Source: Moraxella sp. ZY210820
GTDB lineage: Bacteria; Pseudomonadota; Gammaproteobacteria; Pseudomonadales; Moraxellaceae
Reading direction: 5' to 3'
DNA length: 64,000 nt
NCBI RefSeq assembly: GCF_030674635.1
Contig: NZ_CP089978.1
Span: 1,116,001 to 1,180,000, forward strand
Below the pieces are notes generated by a model, which was not told the origin of the DNA, searched no databases, and saw nothing but the letters and a program-made list of their open reading frames with translations. The stretch's first letter is position 1; each line of letters begins with the position of its first letter. Position numbers and translations under genes: made by a program. This document shows positions 1 to 9,775 of the stretch, piece after piece.

Positions 1-204
1 AGTATTCAAGCACCTAATAGTTTAGGTTATGTACACATTTATGCCTTTTTAGGTATTAGCATTGCCAGTTTTATGACAGCAAAATTAGGGGTTAAAGTGG
101 CTCATGCTATTTCTGCACAAAAACTTAAAAAATATTTTGCTATTGAATTATTATTAGTCGGTTGCTATTTTATTTATCAATGGTTGCGAGTATTCTTTTA
201 TTGA
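1..204 (+). CDS. TauE/SafE family permease, C-terminal fragment
   Basis: The reading frame is open from the first base to a TGA and encodes the last 67 residues of a membrane protein. Two hydrophobic stretches are separated by a basic loop (AISAQKLKKYF). The GYVHIYAFLGISIASFMTAKLG segment followed by that loop and a final helix is the usual C-terminal arrangement of the TauE/SafE (sulfite/organosulfonate exporter) family. The start lies outside the window, so substrate and length cannot be judged. It converges with the next gene, the two stop regions overlapping by 7 bp. Confidence 0.6.
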   Translation, partial: SIQAPNSLGYVHIYAFLGISIASFMTAKLGVKVAHAISAQKLKKYFAIELLLVGCYFIYQWLRVFFY

Positions 205-623
205 GCGATTTGATATAAGTAATAAATTGCAATATAGCGTCCTGTTTTAGCAATACTGACTAAGAGTAAAAATCTAATAAAATGTTCTTTGAGTATGCCT
301 GCGATTAAAGTTAAAGGGTCGCCAATGATCGGTAGCCAACTGAATAATAAGCTGAAATAGCCATATTTTTGGTAGTGATGTTTAGCTTTTTGGATTTGTT
401 GTGGTGAAAAAGGAAACCATTTTTTGTGTTGGAAACGTTGCAGTTGGGTACCAATATACCAATTAAAACACGAGCCTAAAATATTACCTAAACTGGCACA
501 CAAGATTAACAATTCAATTGTGTAGCGGTGTTGAGATAATAAAGTGATTAATAAAGCCTCAGATTGGGCAGGGAATAAACTTCCTGCCAAAAAAGCTGTG
601 ATAAATAATGTGAAATAACTCAT
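198..623 (-). CDS. YqaA-type small DedA/SNARE-associated membrane protein
   Basis: A 141-residue membrane protein with about four hydrophobic helices. The N-terminal segment with FLAGSLFPAQSEALL, the middle GNILGSCFNWYIG and the later LPIIGDPLTLIAGILK match the YqaA branch of the DedA (VTT/SNARE-associated) superfamily, in which the acidic residue near the first helix and the Gly-Asp-Pro loop are conserved. DedA proteins act in the inner membrane and several are lipid flippases or affect envelope homeostasis; the role of YqaA is not established. It stands alone and converges with the TauE/SafE fragment. Confidence 0.7.
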   Translation of the reverse strand: MSYFTLFITAFLAGSLFPAQSEALLITLLSQHRYTIELLILCASLGNILGSCFNWYIGTQLQRFQHKKWFPFSPQQIQKAKHHYQKYGYFSLLFSWLPIIGDPLTLIAGILKEHFIRFLLLVSIAKTGRYIAIYYLYQIAQ

Positions 624-957
624 AATTTAAGGCGTGTTGAACATGAATGACATATTTTAATAGTTTGCTTGAATTTTAGCTATTGATAATATTTTTTGTG
701 CTAAAAATGGCTAAATCTAGTTTTTTTCGTCAAAAGTTTTGGCAAGATTTTAATATTGATTGCAACTTTTTCCTTGAAAATTTTTGATTTTTCTCATTTT
801 TAGCTACAAAAACCAATGTCCATCACGCCCAAGAAAAATTATCAATCTATCGTAAAATCGTATAATATTGTGTGAGTATATGATTTTATGACAAATTTAA
901 CAGATTAGGTATGATACAATAGCTTTATCTTAGATAAAATGTAAAATGGTGATTGAA
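624..957. other. Intergenic region upstream of gor; possible extended -10
   Basis: About 330 AT-rich bases without a convincing gene. The only signal I can point to is TGATACAAT at 912-920, which resembles an extended -10 element about 38 bp before the glutathione reductase start. No good -35 was found at the usual spacing, and no OxyR-like site was recognised by eye. Confidence 0.3.
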
Positions 958-2313
958 ATGACTAAACATTATGATTATATTGCGATAGGCGGTGGTTCTG
1001 GTGGTATTGCATCGATTAACCGTGCGGCAAGTTATGGCAAAAAATGTGCAATTATTGAAGCAAAACATATTGGTGGAACTTGTGTAAATGTTGGTTGTGT
1101 GCCTAAAAAAGTGATGTGGTATGCAGGACAATTAGCTGATGCAATTCATCAATATGCACCCGATTATGGTTTTGATATTCAGGTCAATAAATTTGATTAT
1201 GCAACTTTAGTGAAAGCCCGTAATGCCTATATTGAGCGTATTCATGGTTCATATCAAAATGTGTTTAATAAAAATAATGTTGATGTAATTCAAGGTTTTG
1301 CAAAATTTATTGATAAAAATACAGTTGAAGTGAATGGCGAAAAAATTACAGCAGAACATATTTTAATTGCAACTGGTGGACGACCAAGCCGTCCTGATAT
1401 TGAAGGGCAACAATATGGTATAGATTCTGATGGTTTATTTGCTTTGACTGAACAGCCTAAACGTTTAGCGGTGGTTGGTGCAGGTTACATTGCAGTAGAA
1501 CTTGCTGGAGTATTTAATAGTTTAGGTTCAGAAACGCATTTATTGGTGCGTAAAGATAATCCATTGCGTAATTTTGATACAGATATTGTACAAACTTTAG
1601 TTGATGTGATGGAAAAGGAAGGCGTTCATATTCATCGTCAAGTTAATCCACAACGTATTGTTAAAAATGCTGATGAAAGTTTAACTATTTATTATGCTAA
1701 TGGGCAAGAATTAACGGTTGATTGTTTAGTGTGGGCAATTGGACGTGAGCCAGCAACGGATAATATCAATTTAGAAGCTGTAGGTGTAGCAACTAATGAT
1801 AAAGGCTTTATCAAAGTTGATAAATATCAAAATACAAATGTAGCAAATATTTATGCGGTAGGAGATATTATTGAAAATGCAGTTTCTTTAACACCTATTG
1901 CTGTTGCTGCGGGTCGCCGATTATCTGAGCGTTTATTTAATAATAAACCGAATGAGCATTTAGACTACAATTTTGTGCCAACCGTTGTATTTAGCCACCC
2001 TCCAATTGGTACAATTGGATTGACTGAACAGCAAGCGATTGAACAATATGGTCAGGAAAATATTAAAGTGTATCAATCGTCATTTACACCAATGTATAGT
2101 GCAGTTACGCAACATCGTCAGCCGTGTAAAATGAAATTAGTATGCTTAGGTCAGGAGCAAAAAATCATTGGTTTACATGGTATCGGTTTTGGAGTTGATG
2201 AAATGATTCAAGGTTTTGCCGTTGCCATCAAAATGGGAGCGACTAAAGCCGATTTTGATAATACCGTTGCTATTCACCCAACAGGTTCAGAAGAATTTGT
2301 AACCATGCGATAA
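958..2313 (+). CDS. gor: Glutathione-disulfide reductase
   Basis: Cytoplasmic flavoenzyme that reduces glutathione disulfide with NADPH. The 451-residue protein has the FAD-binding GGGSGG motif at residues 11-16, the redox-active disulfide in GGTCVNVGC (Cys42 and Cys47), the second nucleotide-binding [11 protein letters not shown] near residue 175, an FAD motif ending in YAVGDI near residue 300, and the C-terminal HPTGSEEF containing the catalytic histidine of the partner subunit. I chose ATG 958 because the protein then begins [13 protein letters not shown], matching the family; an ATG at 946 would add four residues. It is a single-gene unit followed by a strong terminator. Confidence 0.95.
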   Translation: MTKHYDYIAIGGGSGGIASINRAASYGKKCAIIEAKHIGGTCVNVGCVPKKVMWYAGQLADAIHQYAPDYGFDIQVNKFDYATLVKARNAYIERIHGSYQNVFNKNNVDVIQGFAKFIDKNTVEVNGEKITAEHILIATGGRPSRPDIEGQQYGIDSDGLFALTEQPKRLAVVGAGYIAVELAGVFNSLGSETHLLVRKDNPLRNFDTDIVQTLVDVMEKEGVHIHRQVNPQRIVKNADESLTIYYANGQELTVDCLVWAIGREPATDNINLEAVGVATNDKGFIKVDKYQNTNVANIYAVGDIIENAVSLTPIAVAAGRRLSERLFNNKPNEHLDYNFVPTVVFSHPPIGTIGLTEQQAIEQYGQENIKVYQSSFTPMYSAVTQHRQPCKMKLVCLGQEQKIIGLHGIGFGVDEMIQGFAVAIKMGATKADFDNTVAIHPTGSEEFVTMR

Positions 2314-2332
2314 TGGTTAAAGATTAGATTGT

Positions 2333-2370
2333 AAAATGGCTGTCTATAATCATAGATAGCCATTTTTTTT
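2333..2370 (+). terminator. Intrinsic terminator after gor
   Basis: ATGGCTGTCTAT and ATAGATAGCCAT form a 12-bp stem (one G-U pair) around a short loop, followed at once by a run of eight T. It lies about 20 bp after the gor stop codon. Confidence 0.9.
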
Positions 2371-2419
2371 GATATGGTCAGTTTATATACTAATTTAACC
2401 TAAAAAGTGGTACAGACTT

Positions 2420-2486
2420 GTAGGGGCAAATCACATTTGCCGAATAAATACGATATTCATACAGGGCGAATATGATTCGCCCCTAC
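2420..2486. repeat. Compound GTAGGGGC palindromic repeat
   Basis: Two short palindromes (GGCAAAT/ATTTGCC and GGGCGAA/TTCGCCC) sit inside a larger inverted pair, GTAGGGGC at the left edge and GCCCCTAC at the right. It lies between convergent genes and belongs to the family of palindromic repeats scattered through the window. Confidence 0.8.
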
Positions 2487-2518
2487 TTTTCAAATATGAA
2501 TTGAATTTACATACAAAT

Positions 2519-3004
2519 TTAAGACAAATCATCATTATGCTCTAAAATATTTTTGAGATTCGTAGCACGTACCCATGCCATTTCGTATTGTGCTAAGGCA
2601 AGGGCTAAAATACGCTGTTCAAAATCATACCAAAAATCTTTAATTTGACTTGCTTCGATATTTAATCCGCTAATTTCACAAAATTTAGGTGTTTTTTCAC
2701 AAAGACGTATAGCGTGATAATATTTACGTCCTAAACTTGCAGTCGGCATAAGACGAACGTGTTTACTATCTAAAAAATCATCAACGATTTCAGGTTCAGC
2801 ATTAGACAACATTGGAATTAAAATTTGGTCAAGCTGTTGGTCTAAACGTTGCCAAATTGCAATTTGTTGTTCGGTGGTATAACTATTCCAATCAATCACT
2901 TCATGATTAAAACGGCGACAACCACGACATACTTGGTCGCCAAATACAGTAGAACATCGTCCTGCACAAGGGGTTAAACGTTTATTTTGAATAGATTGAG
3001 ACAT
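2519..3004 (-). CDS. DUF1289 family protein
   Basis: A 161-residue soluble protein. The N-terminal part has the DUF1289 signature: four cysteines arranged as PCAGRCSTVFGDQVCRGCRR, with a following WN and several conserved Trp/Arg residues, suggesting a small metal-binding or redox-sensitive module. The remaining 100 or so residues have no motif I recognise. The ATG at 3004 directly precedes MSQSIQ. The next gene on the same strand ends 15 bp upstream, so the two are probably cotranscribed. The function of DUF1289 is unknown. Confidence 0.7.
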   Translation of the reverse strand: MSQSIQNKRLTPCAGRCSTVFGDQVCRGCRRFNHEVIDWNSYTTEQQIAIWQRLDQQLDQILIPMLSNAEPEIVDDFLDSKHVRLMPTASLGRKYYHAIRLCEKTPKFCEISGLNIEASQIKDFWYDFEQRILALALAQYEMAWVRATNLKNILEHNDDLS

Positions 3005-3019
3005 AATTCATACCTTGCG

Positions 3020-3589
3020 TTAAGATTTGTTCTTTTTCATTTTAATGACTAAAAACCATATAAAAGCAATTAATAGTACAGCAACAATCCCAGCAGTTAA
3101 AACAGGCATAAAAATGGCAAAAGCAGAGAGTCCAATCGCAGTTCCTGTTTCAGCAACGGAAATGGCAGGATTCGCTAATCCACCTGTGGTAACGGTAGAA
3201 GCACCACGTCCTACAGCCGTTGTCCCTTTAATCAGACTAGCTGAACCACCACCAGCGACTAAAGCTAAAGCCCAAGTTAAAGCGGGATCCATATCGGTAA
3301 GTGTTGATGCCATGACTAATGTGCCTGCAATGCCTGCTAATGGTACAGCTAAACTATCGAGTAGGTTATCGACATAAGGTATTAAATAACTGACAGATTC
3401 TGCGATACTTGCCACGCCTAAAATCACGAGAGCAGGTGTTGAGGCGAGCCAAGCCCATTGTTCATTTAAGGGTAAAATCCCCCAAAATGATGCACCACTT
3501 AAAGCAAATAAGGGGACAAATACACGGAAACCTGCACTTGCAGCCAGTCCAATACCAAGAAAAATACTTAAAAGGATTTCTGTACTCAT
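3020..3589 (-). CDS. DUF4126 family membrane protein
   Basis: A hydrophobic protein of about 189 residues with four to five predicted helices. The first helix carries GIGLAASAGFRVFVPLFAL, and a glycine-rich middle section (GGGSASLIKGTTAVGRGAST) lies between hydrophobic segments; both are typical of DUF4126, a family of unknown function. The reading frame extends to a TTG at 3598, but the first ATG (3589, MSTEILLS) is the likelier start. It lies just upstream of the DUF1289 gene on the same strand. Confidence 0.7.
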   Translation of the reverse strand: MSTEILLSIFLGIGLAASAGFRVFVPLFALSGASFWGILPLNEQWAWLASTPALVILGVASIAESVSYLIPYVDNLLDSLAVPLAGIAGTLVMASTLTDMDPALTWALALVAGGGSASLIKGTTAVGRGASTVTTGGLANPAISVAETGTAIGLSAFAIFMPVLTAGIVAVLLIAFIWFLVIKMKKNKS

Positions 3590-3724
3590 AATAAACAAAT
3601 ATTTAAATTATATTTCACTAAAATTATACCACTTATTTATGAGAATATATGCGAATATTTGATGAAAATAAACAATGATGATTATTCTTATTTGTTATTT
3701 TAAAGTATAGATTTGATGAAATAG

Positions 3725-3750
3725 TCACCTACATTGCATCATGTAGGTGA
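3725..3750 (-). terminator. Hairpin downstream of the Sel1-repeat gene
   Basis: TCACCTACA and TGTAGGTGA form a 9-bp perfect stem with an 8-base loop, 13 bp past the stop of the minus-strand Sel1 gene. Read on the minus strand it is followed by only a weak T run, so termination is likely but not certain. Confidence 0.55.
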
Positions 3751-3762
3751 TTATTCTTTCAC

Positions 3763-4662
3763 TTAGTGAATATCCATTTGTTCTAATTCTTTGACTTTTC
3801 TTAAGTTTTTCTTGATACCATAACCACCATTTTCATACATATTAATCAATTGGTCGAGACTGTCATGTAAAAAATCATGGTCATCGGTATTTTCTAAGAC
3901 AAACTCATGATACATTACCGCTTTTTTATAGTCTTTTTTGACTAACTCGCCTTCATAATAAAGATTACCTAAATTGTAAGCAGCTGCAACATCGCCTAAT
4001 TGATAGGCTTGTTCATATAAACTCAAGGCTTTATTAATATCTTTATTGACCCCACGACCTTCTTCATACATCAAAGCTAAATTATTGGTCGCAATCGGGT
4101 GTTTTTGAGCAACAGCTAATTGATAATATTTAACGGCTTGTTTTTCATCTTGTTTAAAGCCATATAAACCATCTTCATAGGCTAAAGCTAATTCATATTG
4201 AGCAGGGTCATGACCATTATTTGCTGATTTAACTAGATATTCACGGTATAATTTTTTATTTTGAAATGTTTCATCATCACGATAGATGATTGCTAGCATA
4301 AATTGTGAACTTGCATGACCTTTATCTGCTGCTTTTTTATACCATTTTTCAGCTTGAATCACATCAACATCATTACTCGCATAGCCATTATCATACATAT
4401 AAGCAACTGAGTTCATAGCTTCTAAATGACCATTATTCGCAGCTTTCATATACCATTCAAAGGCTTTTTGATAATCTTGCTTAATGCCATTGCCTTCAAA
4501 ATAACCATCGCCAATCATATTTTGCGCATCTGCATCGCCTGCTTGGGCTTTTTTCAAGGTTTCTGCACTATATGAACCGTATTGATATTGATAAGCGAAC
4601 GTTGCCATACTGCTTGTTGCGAGCATTGCACCAAACAATGCCGATAAAATATAATTTTTCAT
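3763..4662 (-). CDS. Secreted Sel1-repeat (TPR-like) protein
   Basis: About 299 residues. A signal peptide with a hydrophobic core (ILSALFGAMLATSSMATFA) is followed by roughly six Sel1 repeats of about 36 residues each, recognisable by recurring pieces such as GNGIKQDYQKAFEWYMKAA, KWYKKAADKGHASSQ, KYYQLAVAQKHPIATNNLAL and EGRGVNKDINKALSLYEQA. Sel1 repeats are alpha-solenoid protein-interaction modules; in proteobacteria such proteins are usually periplasmic and their partners vary. The start is one of two adjacent ATGs (4665 or 4662). It is transcribed alone. Confidence 0.8.
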   Translation of the reverse strand: MKNYILSALFGAMLATSSMATFAYQYQYGSYSAETLKKAQAGDADAQNMIGDGYFEGNGIKQDYQKAFEWYMKAANNGHLEAMNSVAYMYDNGYASNDVDVIQAEKWYKKAADKGHASSQFMLAIIYRDDETFQNKKLYREYLVKSANNGHDPAQYELALAYEDGLYGFKQDEKQAVKYYQLAVAQKHPIATNNLALMYEEGRGVNKDINKALSLYEQAYQLGDVAAAYNLGNLYYEGELVKKDYKKAVMYHEFVLENTDDHDFLHDSLDQLINMYENGGYGIKKNLRKVKELEQMDIH

Positions 4663-4823
4663 CAAAACTCCAATGAGTTGAACAATAAATGGATAAGCTA
4701 TTTTATACAGATTATAAAAATAAAAGCAAGTGTATTATTTAAACTGGCTAAACTGTAAAATAACACTTGTTTTTATAGGTTTAGTGTTTTAAAATAGAGA
4801 AATTGAAATTTTAGGAGACAGTG

Positions 4824-5555
4824 ATGTCTAATTATGCTTGGTTGTGTGAGTATAGTAATTATTCTGTAACAAAAGTGCATGGTATTCAAGCTACTATACC
4901 TGAATGTTGGGATGCTGTAGACCTTTTTCGTCTTGAACAAAAAGAAAAGGCTGGGAATGCAACTGATGATGAAAAACAAAAGATAAAAATGTATTATGAT
5001 TTAACAAAGCCATTTTCTGAAAAATGGAAAGGGGGGGAGTTTATTGAGGGTAAATATATGCCAAAAGCAATATTTAGCGAACCAAACTTTAATGAACCAA
5101 ATAGAGTCTTGCCAAATACAAATGAAGTAATGTTTCGAATAGTTGGAGGTTTCTTGATTATTAGTGAGAAAATATACAAAATAATTTCCAAATATAATCT
5201 TGGTAAAACCCATTTTAGCCAAGTTTATATCTATGACATTGAAACCAAAGAACAGCTTTTCGATAAGCCTTATTATTTTATGAATATTGCAGAGAAATTT
5301 GAGTTTTTGGATGTGGCAAATAGTCAAGAAATTACAGCTAACCACTATTTCTCTCAACAAAGAAAGAGATGGATAAGAGAACCAAAAGATGATGATATTG
5401 TTTTATTATCACAAGCTAAAGCCAATGAGGTAGATTTATGGCATGACCCATTACTTAATCATTCTTTATTTTTTTCAGATAGATTGGCTCAGTCTTTAGT
5501 ACAATCAGGTTTTAATAAAAAAGAACTTGGTTTGATTCGTTGTGTTATTCAATAA
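4824..5555 (+). CDS. Immunity-like protein (resembles Imm11/DUF1629 or Imm43)
   Basis: A 243-residue soluble protein without signal peptide, starting at ATG 4824 behind AGGAGACAGTG. I recognise no catalytic motif. The layout, an N-terminal WLCEYSNYSVTKVHG segment, a middle block with FRIVGGFLIISEKIYKII, and a C-terminal block with DLWHDPLLNHSLFFSDRLAQSL then GFNKKELGLIRC, resembles DUF1629-type immunity proteins of polymorphic toxin systems. This is a pattern match only. No toxin gene is adjacent. A run of seven G (5031-5037) lies in the coding region, unusual in such AT-rich DNA. Confidence 0.45.
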   Translation: MSNYAWLCEYSNYSVTKVHGIQATIPECWDAVDLFRLEQKEKAGNATDDEKQKIKMYYDLTKPFSEKWKGGEFIEGKYMPKAIFSEPNFNEPNRVLPNTNEVMFRIVGGFLIISEKIYKIISKYNLGKTHFSQVYIYDIETKEQLFDKPYYFMNIAEKFEFLDVANSQEITANHYFSQQRKRWIREPKDDDIVLLSQAKANEVDLWHDPLLNHSLFFSDRLAQSLVQSGFNKKELGLIRCVIQ

Positions 5556-5609
5556 ATAATTATCAAAAATAATATGTTATATTGAATTGATTGTTATTTA
5601 TAGATTTAA

Positions 5610-5637
5610 GTAAGGGCGAAAAATTTTTCGCCCCTAC
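5610..5637. repeat. GTAAGGGCG palindromic repeat
   Basis: GTAAGGGCGAAAAA and TTTTTCGCCCCTAC form an almost perfect 28-bp palindrome between the immunity-like gene and the 3' end of ppsA. It belongs to the window-wide palindrome family. Confidence 0.8.
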
Positions 5638-5667
5638 ATTTTGATGATATTGTACAATGATACAATA

Positions 5668-8034
5668 TTATTTTTCACCAGCCAAGAAGAACCATGTATC
5701 GAGTACAGAGTCTGGGTTAAGTGAAACTGATTCGATATTTTGTTCCATCAACCATTTTGCTAAATCTGGATGGTCTGATGGACCTTGTCCGCAAATCCCC
5801 ACATATTTACCTGCTTTACGGCACGCATGAATTGCCATTGACAATAACGCTTTGACTGCTAAATCACGTTCATCAAACAGATGAGAAACAATACCACTAT
5901 CACGGTCTAAACCAAGCGTGAGTTGTGTTAAGTCATTTGAGCCGATTGAGAAACCATCAAAATGCTCTAAGAATTGCTCTGCCAATAACGCATTGGTTGG
6001 TAATTCACACATCATAATGATTTTTAAGCCATTTTCACCACGTTTTAAACCATTTTGTGCAAGGAGTTCAATCACACGTTTAGCTTCATTGACTGTACGC
6101 ACAAATGGAATCATAATTTGTACATTAGTTAAACCCATTTCATCACGCACTTTTTTCAAAGCACGGCACTCAAGTTCAAAACAATCACGGAAATTATCAG
6201 AGACATAACGGCTTGCACCACGAAAACCAAGCATTGGGTTTTCTTCTTCAGGTTCGTATAGTTTTCCACCGATTAAGTTCGCATATTCATTAGATTTGAA
6301 ATCAGACATACGCACAATTACTGGCTTATCAGCAAAGGCAGCCGCAAGGGTAGAAATCCCTTCAACCAATTTTTCAACATAGAAATCAATCGGTGTTGCA
6401 TAACCTGCAGTACGCATCAGCACGGCGGCACGAGTTTCACGAGGTAAGCTATCGATATTAATCAATGCTTTAGGGTGAACACCAATCATACGGTTAATGA
6501 TAAATTCTAATCGAGCTAAACCTACACCTTGATTTGGAATTTGGGCGAAGTCAAATGCACGGTCAGGGTTGCCGACATTCATCATCAATTTAAATGGTAA
6601 TGGAGGCATTGATTCGATAGAATTACTTTGAATTTCAAAATCTAAACAATGCTCATAAACAAAACCTGTATCGCCTTCAGCACATGAAACGGTTACTTCT
6701 TGTCCATCTTGTAAAATTTCAGTGGCATTGCCTGAACCGACAATCGCAGGTACGCCTAATTCACGTGCAATAATTGCCGCATGGCAAGTACGTCCGCCAC
6801 GATTGGTAATAATCGCAGATGCACGTTTCATTACTGGTTCCCAATCTGGGTCAGTCATATCAGAAACCAATACATCGCCATCTTGTACCTTGTCCATTTC
6901 TTGTACAGATGTAACAATGCGCACTTTTCCTGCACCAATGCGTTGTCCGATTGAACGACCTTCTACTAAAACAGTTCCTTTTTGTTTGAGTAAATAACGT
7001 TCCATTGTGCCTGCATTTTGACGGCTTTTTACCGTTTCTGGACGAGCTTGTACGATATATAATTTACCATTATCGCCATCTTTTGCCCATTCAATATCCA
7101 TTGGCATGCCATAATGTTGCTCAATAATTAAGGCTTGTTTAGCTAATTCATGCAATTCTTCATCGGTGAGTGCAAATTGTTGGCGTTCTTGTTTATCAAC
7201 ATCAACCACAGCCACTGATTTACCTGCACTTGCATCTTGAGTATAAATCATTTTTTGGTGTTTTGAACCTAAATTACGGCGTAAAACAGCGTGTTTCCCA
7301 TTATTTAATAATTTTTTCGATAAATAAAATTCATCAGGGTTCACTGCACCTTGTACAACCATTTCACCTAAACCATAAGACGCAGTAATAAACACCACAT
7401 CACGGAAACCAGATTCGGTATCAAGGGTAAACATCACACCAGAAGAGCCTGTTTCTGAACGTACCATATATTGTACGCCTGCTGATAATGCCACTAAACT
7501 ATGGTCAAAACCTTGATGTACACGGTATGCAATGGCACGGTCATTAAATAATGATGCAAAAACTTCTTTAATGGCAATCAGAATATTATCAATACCACGA
7601 ATATTTAAGAAGGTTTCTTGTTGTCCTGCAAATGACGCATCGGGTAAATCTTCCGCTGTCGCTGATGAACGCACCGCAACCGCAATATCAGGATTACCAT
7701 TGGATAATGTGTGGAAAGCTAAACGAATTTCTTGTTCTAATTCTTTAGTTAATGGTGTATCCACAATCCATTGACGAATTTTTGCACCAGTTTCAGTTAA
7801 AGCCTGAATATTATCAACATCGAGTTGGTCTAATTCTGCTTTAATTTTATCATTGAGACCGCTTTGTTGTAAAAATTCACGGTATGCTTCGGCTGTGGTC
7901 GCAAACCCTGTGGGTACAGAGACACCAGCATTGGCAAGGTGGCTAATCATTTCGCCGAGTGATGCGTTTTTACCGCCAACCAGTTCAACGTCATGCTTGC
8001 CAAGTTGATTTAAAGGAATAACACGAGCAGTCAT
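5668..8034 (-). CDS. ppsA: Phosphoenolpyruvate synthase
   Basis: Converts pyruvate, ATP and water to PEP, AMP and phosphate; the gluconeogenic entry step. The 788-residue protein has the three expected parts: an N-terminal ATP-binding domain ([11 protein letters not shown] near the start, [18 protein letters not shown] around residue 120), the central phosphohistidine domain with [15 protein letters not shown] (catalytic His within TCHA), and the C-terminal PEP-binding barrel with [16 protein letters not shown] and the catalytic cysteine in [12 protein letters not shown] chose ATG 8034 because AGGAGAAAAAG directly precedes it; the frame extends upstream to 8064. It is divergent from ppsR. Confidence 0.95.
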   Translation of the reverse strand: MTARVIPLNQLGKHDVELVGGKNASLGEMISHLANAGVSVPTGFATTAEAYREFLQQSGLNDKIKAELDQLDVDNIQALTETGAKIRQWIVDTPLTKELEQEIRLAFHTLSNGNPDIAVAVRSSATAEDLPDASFAGQQETFLNIRGIDNILIAIKEVFASLFNDRAIAYRVHQGFDHSLVALSAGVQYMVRSETGSSGVMFTLDTESGFRDVVFITASYGLGEMVVQGAVNPDEFYLSKKLLNNGKHAVLRRNLGSKHQKMIYTQDASAGKSVAVVDVDKQERQQFALTDEELHELAKQALIIEQHYGMPMDIEWAKDGDNGKLYIVQARPETVKSRQNAGTMERYLLKQKGTVLVEGRSIGQRIGAGKVRIVTSVQEMDKVQDGDVLVSDMTDPDWEPVMKRASAIITNRGGRTCHAAIIARELGVPAIVGSGNATEILQDGQEVTVSCAEGDTGFVYEHCLDFEIQSNSIESMPPLPFKLMMNVGNPDRAFDFAQIPNQGVGLARLEFIINRMIGVHPKALINIDSLPRETRAAVLMRTAGYATPIDFYVEKLVEGISTLAAAFADKPVIVRMSDFKSNEYANLIGGKLYEPEEENPMLGFRGASRYVSDNFRDCFELECRALKKVRDEMGLTNVQIMIPFVRTVNEAKRVIELLAQNGLKRGENGLKIIMMCELPTNALLAEQFLEHFDGFSIGSNDLTQLTLGLDRDSGIVSHLFDERDLAVKALLSMAIHACRKAGKYVGICGQGPSDHPDLAKWLMEQNIESVSLNPDSVLDTWFFLAGEK

Positions 8035-8297
8035 CTTTTTCTCCTGATAGGATAATTGAGACATTTTATCTTTTTGAGATAGAATGTAAAATAAAATTCT
8101 GTTAAATATATCGTCATTATATTATACTCATTTGTAGATGTCGTTAGCTTTATGTTGTTGTCTAAAAAATAAACTTTTAGTAAGTAGTTGATTTTTATCT
8201 ATATTTTATTTATTTCAAAAGTAAATGTTTATTATTTTTTTAATAAATGATTTTTTAGGGTAATATAGGCATAATTTAAATGAATAGTGGTAATGAA

Positions 8298-9125
8298 ATG
8301 AGTGAAATTTATCGTACAGTATTTTTTATTTCCGATGGCACGGCGATTACTGCGGAAACCTTGGGGCGTTCATTATTGGCACAATTTCCTAATGTCAAAT
8401 TTGAAGTGCATATCATTCCTTATGTGATGAGTGAAGAAATTGCTTTAAAAACAGTTGAGGAAATCAATGCTTGTGCTGAAATGACAGGCTGTTTACCATT
8501 GGTATTTGATACCATCGTCAATGCTGATGTACGAGAAATCATCAATACTGCGAATGCAGTTAATTTAGACGTTTTTGAAGGATTGATTAGTAAATTAGAA
8601 CATGAGCTTGGCACACCGCCAACCACATTGGTTGGGCAAACTCATGCTGTTACCAATAGTGAAACTTATCAAGCACGGATTGATGCGGTACATTTTGCCC
8701 TTGATAATGATGATGGGGCAAGAACACGTCATTATGATAAAGCAGATTTGATTTTGATTGGGGTATCTCGTTCAGGCAAAACGCCAACATCGATTTATTT
8801 ATCGTTGCAATTTGGTATTCGTGTAGCAAATTATCCATTAACCGAAGAAGATTTAGATGATAATCGCTTACCAAGTATTTTAAAACAACATAAGCATAAA
8901 TTATTTGGTTTGATGATTAATGCTGAACGTTTGGTGGCAATTCGTACTGAACGTATGGGGCAAAGTCGTTATGCGAGTTTTAATCAATGTCAAATGGAAT
9001 TACGAGCGATTGAAGGCATTTATATTTCCGAAGGCATTCCATATTTAGATGTGTCGGAAATGTCAATTGAAGAAATTTCAACACGTATTTTGCAAATGAC
9101 AAAATTAAAACGCCGTATTGTTTAA
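8298..9125 (+). CDS. ppsR: PEP synthase regulatory kinase/phosphorylase (DUF299)
   Basis: Bifunctional regulator that phosphorylates PEP synthase with ADP and removes the phosphate with Pi. The roughly 275-residue protein opens with VFFISDGTAITAETLGRSLL, the family's N-terminal signature, and carries the P-loop-like GVSRSGKTPTSIYLS near residue 155 followed by ANYPLTEEDL and later RLVAIRTERM. Start ATG 8298 gives MSEIYRTVFF; an in-frame ATG at 8280 is also possible. It is divergent from its target ppsA across about 260 bp, the usual arrangement for this pair. Confidence 0.93.
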   Translation: MSEIYRTVFFISDGTAITAETLGRSLLAQFPNVKFEVHIIPYVMSEEIALKTVEEINACAEMTGCLPLVFDTIVNADVREIINTANAVNLDVFEGLISKLEHELGTPPTTLVGQTHAVTNSETYQARIDAVHFALDNDDGARTRHYDKADLILIGVSRSGKTPTSIYLSLQFGIRVANYPLTEEDLDDNRLPSILKQHKHKLFGLMINAERLVAIRTERMGQSRYASFNQCQMELRAIEGIYISEGIPYLDVSEMSIEEISTRILQMTKLKRRIV

Positions 9126-9151
9126 ATGATAGAATAATGTCATTAAAAGAA

Positions 9152-9175
9152 TAGGGTGCGTATTACGCACCTTAC
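9152..9175. repeat. TAGGGTGCGT palindromic repeat
   Basis: TAGGGTGCGTA and TACGCACCTTA form a 24-bp palindrome between convergent genes. This is the second sequence class of the palindrome family (GGTGCG core rather than GGGGCG). Confidence 0.8.
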
Positions 9176-9243
9176 TTATACTTTATATTTCAATAAGTTA
9201 TTAATTATAGTTAAGCTAAGCTCACGTTTATCTAACTGATATT

Positions 9244-9732
9244 TTAACTTTTAGGTGGCGTTAAAAAGACTGAGCATTTCGCTAGTTCTTGTGTTGCTTC
9301 AGCAATTTTTTGTTTATTTTTATCACGCACAATAATCGTCAGACTTACATTATCTTTTTCCAATACTGTTTTATACGCATGATAATAATCATGAGGTTTT
9401 GTATCATTTTTTAAGTTAGGATGATTATTGATATAACGGCAAGGTTGTTCATTAGCTTCTTGTTGCATTTGGGTACGAATTTGTTGGGCTTGTTCGCTTG
9501 GTAATAAGAAATCAATATCATAATACTGAGTAATTTTTGGATAATGATTTAAAATATCCATTTTAATAGGTAAACCCGAACGTTTCATTTGCTTTTCCAT
9601 TTCAGCATCTATTTTAATGTTTTTTAATTCATTGCGGACATTTTCTTGAAATTTCTTGGCAGAATAATATTCAGTGCCAAACCATAGACCAGCAATAATT
9701 GCTAGACCAATGATTACAAATTTGATATTCAT
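9244..9732 (-). CDS. Hypothetical protein with N-terminal membrane anchor
   Basis: A 162-residue protein I do not recognise. Residues 4-20 (KFVIIGLAIIAGLWFGT) form one transmembrane helix or uncleaved signal; the rest is polar and rich in Lys/Gln, with two cysteines (QPCRYINNH and KCSVFLT) that could pair in the periplasm. Its upstream region is notable: an extended -10 (TGCTATAAT) lies about 35 bp before the ATG and is preceded immediately by nine copies of a pentanucleotide repeat, so its expression may be variable. Confidence 0.6.
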   Translation of the reverse strand: MNIKFVIIGLAIIAGLWFGTEYYSAKKFQENVRNELKNIKIDAEMEKQMKRSGLPIKMDILNHYPKITQYYDIDFLLPSEQAQQIRTQMQQEANEQPCRYINNHPNLKNDTKPHDYYHAYKTVLEKDNVSLTIIVRDKNKQKIAEATQELAKCSVFLTPPKS

Positions 9733-9766
9733 GTTACATTCTCACACTTTAAGCTACATTTATTAA

Positions 9767-9775
9767 ATTATAGCA
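9767..9775 (-). promoter_or_regulatory. Extended -10 promoter of the anchored hypothetical gene
   Basis: Read on the minus strand the sequence is TGCTATAAT, a consensus TGN-TATAAT extended -10. The predicted transcript would have a leader of about 28 bases. The position where a -35 would fall lies inside the pentanucleotide tract at 9776-9820. Confidence 0.55.

Noticed and set aside
925-1131. Minus-strand ORF of 68 codons over the start of gor
   Set aside because: It lies opposite a well-supported glutathione reductase and its translation is Cys/His/Thr-rich without any motif, as expected for a shadow frame.
2420-2486. CRISPR-like array from repeated GTAGGGGC units
   Set aside because: Units are single or paired, palindromic, scattered in intergenic gaps, and without regular spacers.
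3027-3591. Plus-strand ORFs over the DUF4126 gene
   Set aside because: They mirror a real membrane protein gene; no ribosome binding site or family match.
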